A stretch of 64,000 nucleotides of DNA from Asanoa ishikariensis (GCF_900107455.1 NZ_FNQB01000003.1:1364001-1428000); one strand, 5' to 3'. Shown: positions 37,545-46,335, counted from the first letter of the stretch. Notes: generated by a model not told the origin, from the sequence alone. Made by a program: numbers and translations.

Positions 37545-37573
37545 CGGTGCCCCGGCCGACGGCCGGGGCACCG
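37545..37573. terminator. Terminator hairpin between the cupin and GlsB-like genes
   Basis: CGGTGCCCCGGCC and GGCCGGGGCACCG, 13-bp perfect stem with a three-base loop, eleven bases past the stop of the minus-strand GlsB-like gene. Confidence 0.75.
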
Positions 37574-37583
37574 ATGGGACTGA

Positions 37584-37868
37584 TTAGCGGGTGACGCTGC
37601 GTCGACCGCGGCCGGCAAAGCCCACGGCCAGCGCGACACCGACAGCCGCGAGCACGATCTGCAGAAGCAGCTCACGCCAGTCGATCCAGCCATCCGTATC
37701 AGCGAAGCCACCGGCCCGCGCGATCGCGGAACCGATGAGCGCGGCCACAACACCGATGACCAGCGTCAGCCACAACGGGATGTTCTGACGGCCGGGCACG
37801 ACGAGTCGACCCAACGCGCCAATGATCAAACCGACGATCAACGCAGTGATGATTCCACCTGGGGTCAT
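37584..37868 (-). CDS. GlsB/YeaQ/YmgE-family stress membrane protein
   Basis: 94 residues, three helices. GGIITALIVGLIIGALGRLV, then VPGRQNIPLWLTLVIGVVAA and the C-terminal helix are diagnostic of the transglycosylase-associated (YmgE/GlsB) family induced by acid, osmotic or envelope stress. AGGAGG precedes the ATG at 37868. Role in the membrane is not known. Confidence 0.9.
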   Translation of the reverse strand: MTPGGIITALIVGLIIGALGRLVVPGRQNIPLWLTLVIGVVAALIGSAIARAGGFADTDGWIDWRELLLQIVLAAVGVALAVGFAGRGRRSVTR

Positions 37869-37948
37869 GGCCGTTGTCCTCCTCGTAAGTCTAAATCGCA
37901 CGGTGACGGTGGCTTAGTTCCCGACGGTCCGATCAGCCAAACCGCGAC

Positions 37949-38207
37949 AGTTCCGCCGCACACGACTTCGACCTGGTGATCTCCGCCGAGGATGCCGGGA
38001 TCGACGAGGCCGCCGGTCGGCTGCGCCGCGACAGCGGGGCGACCGTCGACCTGAACGTGCGATCGACGGCGCACCTCGCCAAAGCGGGTCGTGCCCGACA
38101 TGGTCGACCGCGGCGCTGGCCGGGTCCTGTTCACCTCGTCGATCGCGTCCGCCATGCCCGGCTCCTTCCAGGCGGTCTACAACGCGTCCCAGGTCGCGGG
38201 GAGGCGG
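37949..38207 (+). pseudogene. Decayed short-chain dehydrogenase gene
   Basis: Two SDR pieces in different frames. The first (from 37949) reads AAHDFDLVISAEDAGIDEAA then jumps to DLNVRSTAHLAK, so about 70 residues between are deleted and the N-terminal GASSGIG part is absent. Near 38085 the frame shifts by one and continues PDMVDRGAGRVLFTSSIASA and FQAVYNASQ, where the catalytic YxxxK lysine is Gln and the C-terminus is lost. Three kinds of damage make this a relic. It is the only content of the 339-base space between the GlsB-like and M20 genes. Confidence 0.8.
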
Positions 38208-39506
38208 TCAAACGGCGCTCGTCGACCCTGCCTGATCGGTGCCGACCGTGCGCAGGGTGGTGAGCACCAGAGCCCGGGTGACGGTCGCGATGTCGCTTAC
38301 GCGGACCTGTTCCCGTGGGCCGTGCGCGAGGCGCACGTCGCCCGGGCCGTACTGCAGTGTGGGGATTCCCTCCCCTGAGTACAGGCGCAGGTCGCTGCCG
38401 TAGGGGGCGCCTCGCTCCGCCGGCCGCGGGCCGTTGGTGACGTCCGCGTGCGCCGCGCCGACGACGGCGGCGAGGGGATGCCCGGCCGGCAGTCGTCCGC
38501 TCGCGAACTGACCGCCGGGCCACGTAACCGTGGCCGGGTGGGAACGCAGCCACGGGTCGTCGGCACAGGCCTGCGCGATGCACTCCTCCAGTTCGGTGCG
38601 GGCCTGGGCCGGATCCTCGCCCAGCCGCACGCCCAGTCGTCCCTCGGCGACCAGCAGGTCGGGCACGCTGCTGGCCCAGTCGCCGGCGCGCAGCGTTCCC
38701 ACCGACAGCGGGTACGCGATGGGGTACCCGGCCATGAGCGGATCAGGGTCAGTGTTGCGGCGCGTCTCCAGTCGGGCGAGAGCGTGGTGGATGGGCAGGT
38801 AGGCGTCGATCGCGCTCGTTCCCACGTACCGGGTGCTGCCGTGGGTGGCCTGGCCGGGCACGTCGATGCGAAAGGTCAGGGCGCCGGCGTTGGCGGTCAT
38901 GATCGCACCGCTGGTCGGTTCCGTGATGATGCAGGCGTCGCCGGTGTGGCCCCGTTTCAGAGTGCCGAAGGCGCCCAGCCCGCCGTCCTCCTCGCTGACC
39001 ACGAAGTGCACGGCCACGCGGCCGCGCAGCCTCGCGCCCGCCTGACGTATCGCGGCCAGGGCGCCGAGGATCGCCACGACCCCGGCCTTCATGTCGCACG
39101 CTCCGCGGGCCTGCACCGCGTCTCCGGTCGTACGCGGCCGGAACGGGTCACCCGCCCACTTCGCCGGGTCGCCGGGTGGGACGACGTCGACATGCCCCTG
39201 CAGGATCAGCGTCGGACCGTCGCCCCGGTCCCGGGTGCCGCCCACCAGACCCCACGCCTCGGTGCGCGGGGCTTCCAGGCCCGGGAAGTCGGCATGCGCC
39301 CGCAGCTCGCCCAGGTCCATGGACCACAGGTCGACGTCGAGCCCCATCGCCTCGAGCTGCCGGGCCAGGACGTGCTGGAGCTCGGACTCCGCGGCGCTCC
39401 CCGTCACGCTCGGCACCGCGAGCAGGTCCAGCAGGGTCCGGGCGACGGCCGCGTCGTCCACCGCGGCCACCGCGGACGCCTCCACGTCGCTCACGTTCGT
39501 CGCCAT
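38208..39506 (-). CDS. M20-family metallopeptidase/deacylase (ArgE/DapE-like)
   Basis: 432 residues. Metal and catalytic residues: His and Asp in LQGHVDVVP, Asp in RGACDMKAG, Glu-Glu in VVSEEDGG, Glu in IITEPTSG and His in VRLAHGPREQV. A dimerisation domain sits in the middle (about 205-320). It would remove an acyl or aminoacyl group from an amino-acid derivative. The ATG at 39506 has a GGGGGTG site. It ends over the SDR relic. Standing alone, its substrate is open. Confidence 0.9.
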   Translation of the reverse strand: MATNVSDVEASAVAAVDDAAVARTLLDLLAVPSVTGSAAESELQHVLARQLEAMGLDVDLWSMDLGELRAHADFPGLEAPRTEAWGLVGGTRDRGDGPTLILQGHVDVVPPGDPAKWAGDPFRPRTTGDAVQARGACDMKAGVVAILGALAAIRQAGARLRGRVAVHFVVSEEDGGLGAFGTLKRGHTGDACIITEPTSGAIMTANAGALTFRIDVPGQATHGSTRYVGTSAIDAYLPIHHALARLETRRNTDPDPLMAGYPIAYPLSVGTLRAGDWASSVPDLLVAEGRLGVRLGEDPAQARTELEECIAQACADDPWLRSHPATVTWPGGQFASGRLPAGHPLAAVVGAAHADVTNGPRPAERGAPYGSDLRLYSGEGIPTLQYGPGDVRLAHGPREQVRVSDIATVTRALVLTTLRTVGTDQAGSTSAV

Positions 39507-39645
39507 CGAAAGCACCCCCGCCGAGCGACACCAGGACAGGCCGGAGACTATGTCGCGCCGAGCTCGCGAACAACCTGACCGCGAACGGGCATGGTGCAGC
39601 CCGTCCGCGACCGGTGAACCACCGGCCGAGGACGGGCCGCGGACC

Positions 39646-40296
39646 CTACCTTCGGACCGAGTCCCGCGCCTCGCTGGCGCGAGTGGTCACGTCGTCGGCG
39701 GCGGAGCGGCCCTCCTCCTTGACGGTGGCGGTCGCCTCCCGCGCCGTGGAGCGAACGGAGTCGACCGCGTCCCGGGCCGGGCCTTCGAGGTTGTCCTTGG
39801 CCTCGTAGGCGAGATCCTTGGCCTCCGCCTTGAGGGTGTCGGCGTGCTCGGAGACCTTTTCCTTCACCATGCCGGCCGCCCGCTGCTCCTTCTCGCTCGC
39901 GGGCAGCAACGAGGACACCAGCCAGCCGAGGCCGAACGCGACCAGACCCGCGGCCAAGGGGTTGCCTTCGGTCTTGCGCCGGATCGCCGCCGGAGCCTCC
40001 TGCACGGCGTCGGCAACGGACGAGGTCGCCGAGGACGCGCCGTCGGAGACCGTCGACGCGAGCGAGGACGCCTTGTCCCCGACGGTCGAGGCAGCGTTGC
40101 CTCCGCGCTCGACGGCGTCGTGCGCGGTGCCCATCACGGTGTCACGGACGTTGCGGACGGCGTCACCGACGCGTCGTTTCCGGTCGTTGACCATGCGTCG
40201 TGGGCTCGCCTTGTACGCCAGGGCGTCCACGTCGTCGCTGAGGTTGGATCGAGTCTGCTCGATCTCGTGCCGGATCTGGTCCGGATCGGTGGTCAT
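39646..40296 (-). CDS. DUF3618-containing membrane-anchored protein
   Basis: 216 residues. The N-terminal DUF3618 motif IRHEIEQTRSNLSDDVDAL, a long Ala/Ser/Thr helical middle, one membrane helix (AAGLVAFGLGWLVSSLLPA, about 114-132) and a Lys/Glu/Ala-rich coiled C-terminus with LEA-like repeats (AKDLAYEAKDNLEG). Third gene of a three-gene operon; its ATG shares a base with the stop of the holin-like gene (TGATG). Proteins of this kind are thought to support the envelope under stress; the exact role is unknown. Confidence 0.85.
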   Translation of the reverse strand: MTTDPDQIRHEIEQTRSNLSDDVDALAYKASPRRMVNDRKRRVGDAVRNVRDTVMGTAHDAVERGGNAASTVGDKASSLASTVSDGASSATSSVADAVQEAPAAIRRKTEGNPLAAGLVAFGLGWLVSSLLPASEKEQRAAGMVKEKVSEHADTLKAEAKDLAYEAKDNLEGPARDAVDSVRSTAREATATVKEEGRSAADDVTTRASEARDSVRR

Positions 40297-40703
40297 CAGA
40301 AGGCTCCTGTGTCGGGCTTGAGGGCGGGAGGAATGTCTTTGACGGTCTGGGTGGTCTGGGGCAGGCCGCGCACGGCGCGTAGCTGGCCCCGCGCGACCAC
40401 GAACAGGACGGCGGCAGCGACGGCCCAGATGACCGCGACGATCAGCGCGGCCCAGCCCTGGTCCATGAGGTTCGACAGCCCCCACCAGAGCGCGAAGGAC
40501 AGGAACAGCAGGACCATGTGGCCTGCGATACCGGCGCCGGCGAACATGCCCGCCGCCTTGCCGGCCTTCTTCCCCTCCTCGCGGATCTCGGCCTTGGCGA
40601 GCTCGACCTCCTGACGCACCAACGTGGACAGGTCGCGGGTGACCTCACCCATGAGCGAGCCGAACGACCGGTCGGTGGAGTCGCTGGACTGGATCGCCGT
40701 CAT
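40296..40703 (-). CDS. Phage-holin-family/Actinobacterial holin-X protein
   Basis: 135 residues: LMGEVTRDLSTLVRQEVELA then a lysine-rich amphipathic helix and two membrane helices (about 55-75 and 83-105). The pattern is that of the putative actinobacterial holin-X superfamily III (DUF1469), which despite the name is chromosomal and travels with DUF3618 genes. ATGA overlap with the gene before and TGATG with the gene after show co-translation. Confidence 0.85.
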   Translation of the reverse strand: MTAIQSSDSTDRSFGSLMGEVTRDLSTLVRQEVELAKAEIREEGKKAGKAAGMFAGAGIAGHMVLLFLSFALWWGLSNLMDQGWAALIVAVIWAVAAAVLFVVARGQLRAVRGLPQTTQTVKDIPPALKPDTGAF

Positions 40704-41368
40704 GGCCGTGTCCCGGCGCCCCAGGGACCGCCCACGGTCGGGACTGCCGCGCCCGTGGCGTCGGTGGACGCGCCGTAGACCGTGCCCTCCGTCGGGCTCG
40801 GACCCGAGGTGAAGGCCCCGGGCGCCACGCCGTTGCCGGACGAGTGCGAGGGCGCGCCGTCGTCATGGGTGTCGGCGACAACGCCACGGGTCAACCGTCC
40901 GGCCAGCACGCCGAGGATCGCGGCGCCGGCCAGGAACGTGCCGGGGTGCCGGCGCGCGTACTGCTTGACCTCGGCGATGACCTGACCGGGCTCGCGCGCC
41001 TCGATCCAGTCCGCGACGGAGCCGATTCGTGCCGAGGCCTGGTGTGCGACCTCGCTGGCCGGCCCGGACTGGCCGCCCTGCTGGGCCATCGAACGGAGCT
41101 CGTCGCCGAGCGAACGTATGCCGGCGGCTGCCCGACGCTGCTGTGCGCTGGTCTGGTCGCGCAGGTGGCCGCGGGTCGTGCCGTAAAGGTCGCGCGCCTG
41201 TCGCGCTGTCTCCTGCGCGACCTGCTTGCCTTGTTCCTTGGCGGTCTGTCCGACATCGCCGCCGGCGGCGACGGCCGTGCGACCGAGATCCTTGGCTTCG
41301 GTCTTCGCTTTCTCAGTGGTCGACTCGTGGCCGTCGGACTGCGGCCAGGAGGTGGCGGTGTCCGTCAT
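40700..41368 (-). CDS. Helical membrane-anchored stress-type protein
   Basis: 222 residues. The N-terminal half is a charged helix-rich region (TTEKAKTEAKDLGRTAV, GKQVAQETARQARDLYG), then one short membrane helix (FLAGAAILGVLAGRL, about 150-165) and a disordered Gly/Ser/Pro tail. First gene of the DUF3618 operon. AGGG and GGAGGG lie before the ATG. No recognised catalytic motif. Confidence 0.8.
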   Translation of the reverse strand: MTDTATSWPQSDGHESTTEKAKTEAKDLGRTAVAAGGDVGQTAKEQGKQVAQETARQARDLYGTTRGHLRDQTSAQQRRAAAGIRSLGDELRSMAQQGGQSGPASEVAHQASARIGSVADWIEAREPGQVIAEVKQYARRHPGTFLAGAAILGVLAGRLTRGVVADTHDDGAPSHSSGNGVAPGAFTSGPSPTEGTVYGASTDATGAAVPTVGGPWGAGTRP

Positions 41369-41422
41369 GGAGGGACCCTTCCGATGTGGAGCACCCGGGG
41401 AGGGGGTGCCGATGACGCAGCG

Positions 41423-41447
41423 ATACCCCTCGTTCGGTCGCCCATGC
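41423..41447 (-). promoter_or_regulatory. Possible stress-sigma promoter for the DUF3618 operon
   Basis: On the minus strand GCAT (41447-41444), 15 bases, GGGTAT (41428-41423), fitting the GnnT-N14-16-GGGTAY pattern of sigma-B-like factors in actinomycetes. The remainder of 41369-41615 holds AT-rich DNA and no gene. Confidence 0.4.
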
Positions 41448-41615
41448 AGGTCACCGCAAAGTTAATTGCCTGCCAACAATCAGTTTGGCGATCTACGAAT
41501 TGGGAGAGGCGCGGACCTGTGTTTCACCAGCGCAAACGCGGGAATTAGGTATAACGCCGCAATTCGCCCATAAGAAGCGCGATTGCACCACCCTGAAGAC
41601 GGACAGGTGAACGTG

Positions 41616-41819
41616 ATGACCGAGAAGCCCGGTAAGCACCTTGAGGAAGAGCCGCAGGAGAAGCGCGGAGCGAAGGGCTCCCGAGACGAAGGGTCGGGTA
41701 AGCCGTCCGCGGGCCAGGCCGAAAGGCCAAGCGGTTCGGCAGACAAGAAGTCGGATACGTCGGTGCTGCCGCAGGATCCCCAGGATCCCGACTCACCCAA
41801 CCTGCAGTCCGGCGGGTAG
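41616..41819 (+). CDS. Short hydrophilic protein
   Basis: 67 residues, almost entirely charged or small polar (Lys, Glu, Asp, Ser, Pro, Gly), with no hydrophobic core and a Pro-Asp-rich C-terminus (LPQDPQDPDSPNLQSGG). Such proteins are usually disordered and stress-linked. The ATG has a weak AGGTGA upstream. Placed between the envelope/stress operon and the SRPBCC gene. A real gene is likely but not certain. Confidence 0.5.
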   Translation: MTEKPGKHLEEEPQEKRGAKGSRDEGSGKPSAGQAERPSGSADKKSDTSVLPQDPQDPDSPNLQSGG

Positions 41820-41825
41820 CTCGAC

Positions 41826-42260
41826 TCAGCGGGAACGCTCGACGACGTCACGCAGGCGGCGCAGCGACTCGAGGTTGCGACGACCGAGCATCAGGTCGTT
41901 GACGCGGTTGCGCAGAGCGACGAGCGGTCCGTCGGTGAACTGCTCCTCGATCACGACCTGCGTGTGCTCCCCCGACCCGTTCAGCGTGATGTGCACCGTC
42001 GCCTCGCCGAACGGCCACAGCCTGGGTCGCATCACCAGTCGGGTGGGTGGCTCACAGACCAGCGACACCGTGCTGTCGTGCAGGGACAACGGCCACGGGC
42101 CGGCCTTGTGATGGATACGGCTGCCAGGTGCCGGCCAGCCCGCGTCGACGTCTCGGATGTGCGCGGTGCCGACGACCCAGTCGCTGTAGGTCCAGCCGTC
42201 GGAGAGGACGGCGAAGACGTCCTCCGGCGTCGCGGCGATCAGATGCTCGGTGCGGGCCAT
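41826..42260 (-). CDS. SRPBCC-family (polyketide cyclase-like) protein
   Basis: 144 residues with the START/Bet v1-like pattern: EHLIAATPEDVFAVLSDGWT, SRIHHKAGPWPLSL, QVVIEEQFTDGP and a long C-terminal helix ending in SLRRLRDVVERS. It forms a hydrophobic pocket for a small ligand. The ATG at 42260 has GAGAG upstream. Twelve bases after the SDR gene's stop on the same strand, so the two are probably one operon. Confidence 0.88.
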   Translation of the reverse strand: MARTEHLIAATPEDVFAVLSDGWTYSDWVVGTAHIRDVDAGWPAPGSRIHHKAGPWPLSLHDSTVSLVCEPPTRLVMRPRLWPFGEATVHITLNGSGEHTQVVIEEQFTDGPLVALRNRVNDLMLGRRNLESLRRLRDVVERSR

Positions 42261-42272
42261 GGCTACTCTCAT

Positions 42273-43229
42273 TCATCGTCGCGGGGTGAGAATTCGCCGG
42301 CCCGCGGCCGCGCCTGCCACCGCGACCGCCGCGACCGCCAAAGGCCTGAGCCAATGCCGGCCCCACGATGCGGTGATGCTGGCCTGGTCCGGGAGCGACG
42401 CGAAGACGTTGCCGGTATTGGCCGCGACCGGCTCGCGGGACAGGCCGCCCCGGCGCATGAGCGGACCGACCAGCGCGTCGTACACGGCAGGCATCGTCGT
42501 GAAACCGATCCGGATCAACGGATTGGCCAAGCCGACCGAGACGGCGCGCCGCGGGCTGTCCGCGACCTTGACGATGGCGGCCGCGACCTTCTCGGGGCGG
42601 TCGACCGGCGGCGGTGGCCGGCCGACCCGGCCGGTGTAGTTGGCGGCGGTGCGGTAGATCGGCGTATCGACACCACCGGGGTCGACCATGCACACGTGGA
42701 TCGCCGGTGCGTCGCGGGTCTCCTGCCGCAACACCCGCGCCAGCCCACGCAGACCCCATTTGCTGGTGACGTAGGCGCTCATGTACGGCGCGGCGGTCAA
42801 GCCGAGCAGGGAGCCGGCGAGCACCAGCACGCCCGCGCTCTGCGCCCGGAAACGGGCCAGGGCAACGCGCGCCACCGCGGCCGCGCCGAGCAGATCTGTC
42901 CGCACGACGGTCTCGAAGACCTCCACGGGCAGGTCCTCGAAGCGTCCGTACGCCATGACGGCCGCCGTGTGCACCCAAACGTCGATGCGCCCGAACGAGG
43001 CGACGGCCGCCTCGGCCACGGCGTGCACCGCTGCGACGTCGTTGACATCGACCGGCTCGACCAGTACCCGGGCGCCGAGCGCCCCGCATTCCTCGGCGAC
43101 GACCCGCAACGCGGACGAGGACCGGCCAGCCAGCACGAGACGATCACCTCGCCGGGCGAACGCCAGCGCAGCGGCGCGCCCGATGCCGCTCGACGCGCCC
43201 GTCACCACGATGACGCGGGCCGTGTCCAC
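42273..43229 (-). CDS. Short-chain dehydrogenase with C-terminal membrane tail
   Basis: 318 residues. Classical SDR: VTGASSGIGRAAA, catalytic Ser in VLAGSLLG and YVTSK (Tyr and Lys present), VDPGGVDTPIY after. The C-terminus adds PLAVAAVAVAGAAAGRRI, a hydrophobic helix that may hold it at the membrane. GTG start. Upstream partner of the SRPBCC gene and divergent from the alcohol dehydrogenase. Lipid or alcohol substrate likely; unproven. Confidence 0.9.
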   Translation of the reverse strand: MDTARVIVVTGASSGIGRAAALAFARRGDRLVLAGRSSSALRVVAEECGALGARVLVEPVDVNDVAAVHAVAEAAVASFGRIDVWVHTAAVMAYGRFEDLPVEVFETVVRTDLLGAAAVARVALARFRAQSAGVLVLAGSLLGLTAAPYMSAYVTSKWGLRGLARVLRQETRDAPAIHVCMVDPGGVDTPIYRTAANYTGRVGRPPPPVDRPEKVAAAIVKVADSPRRAVSVGLANPLIRIGFTTMPAVYDALVGPLMRRGGLSREPVAANTGNVFASLPDQASITASWGRHWLRPLAVAAVAVAGAAAGRRILTPRR

Positions 43230-43359
43230 GAGTACCCCCTACCCAGGGTCGCAGATGTTACGCAAATCGACGCAAGCCCAGGCCAAATGGGTTAGATCGA
43301 CAGTCTGCGGGCACCCAGCTAGGGGCGACAGGTCGCGCCCGATGACGAGGAGGCGCGCC

Positions 43360-44544
43360 ATGAAAGCGGTGACTTGGCAGGGCACGGAGAAGGTCTCGGT
43401 CGAGACCACTGACGACCCACGGATCCAGGAGCCGACCGATGCGATCGTACGGATGACGTCCACCGCCATCTGCGGCTCGGACCTGCACCTGTACGACGTC
43501 CTCGGCATGTATCTGGATCCGGGCGACATCCTCGGACACGAGCCGATGGGCATCGTCGAGGAGGTCGGCCCGGAGGTCACCCACATCGCGCCCGGCGACC
43601 GCGTGGTAGTGCCTTTCAACATCTCGTGCGGGCACTGCTGGATGTGTCGCCACGGCCTCTTCGCCCAGTGCGAGACGACCCAGGTCCGAGACCAGGGCAA
43701 GGGGGCGGCGCTGTTCGGCTACACCAAGCTGTACGGCCACGTGCCCGGCGCCCAGGCGGAGTTGCTGCGGGTGCCGCAGGCCCAGTTCGGGCCGATCAAG
43801 GTGCCGGAGGGGCATCCTGACGAGCGGTTCCTGTTCCTCTCCGACGTGCTCACCACGTCGTGGCAGGCGTTTCGGTACGCCGATGTGGAGTCTGGCGGCA
43901 CGTGCGCTGTCATCGGCCTAGGACCGATCGGCCAACTGACCGCCCGTGTCGCGAAATTCCTCGGCGCCGAGCGTGTCTTCGCCGTGGACAACGTCCCCGA
44001 GCGGCTCGAGATGGCCCGTCGCCACGGCATCGAGGTGATCGACACCCGCGACGTCGACGACGTACCCGAAGCGATCATGAACCTGACCGACGGCCGCGGC
44101 GTCGACGGCGTGGTCGACGCGGTTGGCATGGAGGCGCACGGGTCGCCGCTGCAGCATGTCGCCCAACGGGCGGCCGGCAAGCTGCCCGACAGCGTGGCCC
44201 GCCGCGCCGTGGAGAAGTTCGGCGTCGACCGGATGGCGGCGCTGAACACCGCGTTCGGCAGCGTCCGCCGGGGCGGCACGATCTCGATCATCGGCGTGTA
44301 CGGCGGTCAGGCCAACCCGTTCCCCATGATGGACCTGTTCGACAAGGGTGTGACGATCCGGATGGGCCAGGCGCACGTCAAGCGCTGGGTCGACGAGATC
44401 ATGCCGGCCCTGACCGGCGACGGTGACCCGCTGGGCACCGAGGACCTCACCACGCATTCGCTGCCGCTTGCCGAAGCACCCCACGGATACGAGATCTTCA
44501 AAGAGAAGCAGGACGGCTGCATCAAGGTGGTGCTCAAGCCCTGA
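43360..44544 (+). CDS. Zinc-dependent alcohol dehydrogenase, formaldehyde-dehydrogenase-like
   Basis: 394 residues. Catalytic-zinc Cys in AICGSDLH and His-Glu in GHEPMG; structural-zinc cysteines in CGHCWMCRHGLFAQC; Rossmann motif VIGLGPIGQL. The extended loop HGSPLQHVAQRAAGKLPDS and the C-terminal FKEKQDGCIKVVL match the glutathione-independent FDH-like branch common in actinobacteria. GAGGAGG precedes the ATG. Divergent from the SDR/SRPBCC pair, suggesting shared control of alcohol or aldehyde metabolism. Confidence 0.93.
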   Translation: MKAVTWQGTEKVSVETTDDPRIQEPTDAIVRMTSTAICGSDLHLYDVLGMYLDPGDILGHEPMGIVEEVGPEVTHIAPGDRVVVPFNISCGHCWMCRHGLFAQCETTQVRDQGKGAALFGYTKLYGHVPGAQAELLRVPQAQFGPIKVPEGHPDERFLFLSDVLTTSWQAFRYADVESGGTCAVIGLGPIGQLTARVAKFLGAERVFAVDNVPERLEMARRHGIEVIDTRDVDDVPEAIMNLTDGRGVDGVVDAVGMEAHGSPLQHVAQRAAGKLPDSVARRAVEKFGVDRMAALNTAFGSVRRGGTISIIGVYGGQANPFPMMDLFDKGVTIRMGQAHVKRWVDEIMPALTGDGDPLGTEDLTTHSLPLAEAPHGYEIFKEKQDGCIKVVLKP

Positions 44545-44559
44545 ACGTCGAGCCCTCCG

Positions 44560-45054
44560 TCAGGCCGTGAGGGCGTCGATCGCCTTCTTCAACGCGCCCG
44601 GCTGGCTCGGCTTGCGCGGTGCCTTCTCCTTGAGCTCCAGCATCCGTGCGCCGATCTCCTGGAGCTTCGCGCGCCCGAGGCCGTCGCGGACCTTCGGGAA
44701 CCACTCCTGCTCCTCTTCCTCGATGTGGTGCGTCACGTTCTCGATCAGCACCGTCGTCTTGGCCTCGAAGCGTTCGTCGTCCGGCGACATCGACGAAAGC
44801 TCGATGCAGAGCACGTCGGCGACGTGATGCTCCTCGTACGACTCCAGCACGTCGTCCTCGAGGTCCGGCAGGAGCTTGCGGGTCTCCGGATACAGGCACT
44901 CGTTCTCGATGTACGTGTGCACGGTCAGCTCTTCGATGATCTTCTCGACCACAACACCGCGGCGCTTGGGTGTGTCGGCGTCCTCGAACGCCTTGAACAG
45001 CTTCTTGATCTCCTTGTGGTCCTGCTTGAGCAGCACGAGGGCATCGGTCGACAT
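44560..45054 (-). CDS. Hemerythrin HHE-domain protein
   Basis: 164 residues. Di-iron ligand histidines and acids are spread over a four-helix bundle: LKQDHKEIK, ELTVHTYIENECLYP, EHHVADVL and VTHHIEEEEQEWFP. It probably binds oxygen or NO or acts in iron/redox stress defence. GGAGGAA precedes the ATG. Converges on the alcohol dehydrogenase gene with only 15 bases between stops. Confidence 0.93.
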   Translation of the reverse strand: MSTDALVLLKQDHKEIKKLFKAFEDADTPKRRGVVVEKIIEELTVHTYIENECLYPETRKLLPDLEDDVLESYEEHHVADVLCIELSSMSPDDERFEAKTTVLIENVTHHIEEEEQEWFPKVRDGLGRAKLQEIGARMLELKEKAPRKPSQPGALKKAIDALTA

Positions 45055-45159
45055 CGGTTCCTCCGGGGTTCGCGGTTCAGCTTGATCGCGGGCCACTCGT
45101 CGCCGTCGCGAGTGCCTTCGGCGAAGCCATACCCGGGGTCGACCTCCGCAAACGGCCCG

Positions 45160-46335
45160 TTACACGCCCGGGGGGTTGTTCGGGACGAGCAGGGTCGCGA
45201 TCTCTTTGCCCAGCGAGAGCGCGTTGTCGGTGTTCGCGTTGGACTTCGGCCCGAGCGTCACGTACGCGATGACCAAGGTCTGGGTCTTCGTGTCGTAGTA
45301 GGCCACTCCGTCGTAGCCCGCGTACGCCGGGTTCATGAAGAACCAGTCGCCGTCGTGCGCGACGCCGTAGGCGAAGAACTTCTCCTTCGTCAGCGAGGCG
45401 AGCCCGGCGGTCGACGGGGCCATCATGGCCTCGTGCTGCTCCGGCGTCAGGAGCTGACCGTCCGCGAGCGCACGGATCCAGGTGGCGACGTCGGCGACCG
45501 TGGTGGTCGCATTTCCACTGTGGAGGAACGCCGTCGGGTTCCAGAAGGTGGAGTCCTCGAAGACGCCGCGCTCGTTGGTGTACGCGTGCAGATAGGGCTC
45601 ACTGATCTGCGACGTCAGCACGACCTTGCTGTCGCGCATTCCCAGCGGGTCGAAAATGCGCTCCTGCAACAACTCGCCGAGCGGCTCGCCGGTCGCGTTC
45701 TGCAACACCTCGCCCAACAGGACCAGATCGCTGTGCGCGTACGCGAAACTCGTCCCGGCCGCGAACAGCGGCGGGCGCTCGTTGGCGAGCGCCTCCAACT
45801 GCTCGGCCGTGAATCCCGTGAACGGGTTGGCGTAGAACTGCTTCAGGAAGTTGGGGTTCGTCACGTAGTCCGAGACGCCGGAGGTGCTGCTGGCGAGCAT
45901 CCGCGGCGTGATCTGGTCCGCGCGGGGGAAGTCGGGCAGCCACTTCGCGATCGGTTCGTCCTGGTCGAGAACGCCTTCACCGTCGAGCTGCAACAGCACG
46001 GTGGAGAGCATCGGCTCCATCGGCTGGCCGATTCGCACGAGCATGTCGGCGGTCGCCGGCAGTCCGATCGGGGAGTCGCCGATCGCACCGCCGGCGATCT
46101 GCTCGTCGCCGCGCCACACCCCGTACACGGCGCCGGTGAGATCTCGCTCCTTCATCTTTTGTTCGACGATATCGGCGATCTTCTGGCTGTCCGGGTCGCC
46201 GGCCTCCGTCGTGGGCGCGCCGTCGCTGGCGCTGACCGTCGAGGTCAGGTTGTTGCTGGCGGCAACGACACCGAAAGCGAGGACGGCGGCGGCGATCGTG
46301 GCCGGCCAGCGGCGCAGCCCGTGCGAAACCCTCAT
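45160..46335 (-). CDS. Serine-hydrolase (beta-lactamase-fold) homologue without catalytic residues
   Basis: 391 residues with a signal peptide or anchor helix (about 10-30). The fold of class C beta-lactamase-like proteins is recognisable (VLLQLDGEGVLDQDEPIAKW, LLGEVLQNATGEPLGE, IFDPLGMRDSKVV). But the SxxK motif is Q104-P-M-E107, the YxN tyrosine is followed by Ala-His (Y199-A-H201), and the C-terminal HxG region reads YAGYDG. All three catalytic motifs are lost, so it is probably a binding or regulatory pseudoenzyme outside the membrane. Confidence 0.85.
   Translation of the reverse strand: MRVSHGLRRWPATIAAAVLAFGVVAASNNLTSTVSASDGAPTTEAGDPDSQKIADIVEQKMKERDLTGAVYGVWRGDEQIAGGAIGDSPIGLPATADMLVRIGQPMEPMLSTVLLQLDGEGVLDQDEPIAKWLPDFPRADQITPRMLASSTSGVSDYVTNPNFLKQFYANPFTGFTAEQLEALANERPPLFAAGTSFAYAHSDLVLLGEVLQNATGEPLGELLQERIFDPLGMRDSKVVLTSQISEPYLHAYTNERGVFEDSTFWNPTAFLHSGNATTTVADVATWIRALADGQLLTPEQHEAMMAPSTAGLASLTKEKFFAYGVAHDGDWFFMNPAYAGYDGVAYYDTKTQTLVIAYVTLGPKSNANTDNALSLGKEIATLLVPNNPPGV

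Noticed and set aside
42781-44544. N-terminally extended alcohol dehydrogenase
   Set aside because: The extension lies antisense in the SDR gene and has no homologous character; the ATG at 43360 has GAGGAGG.
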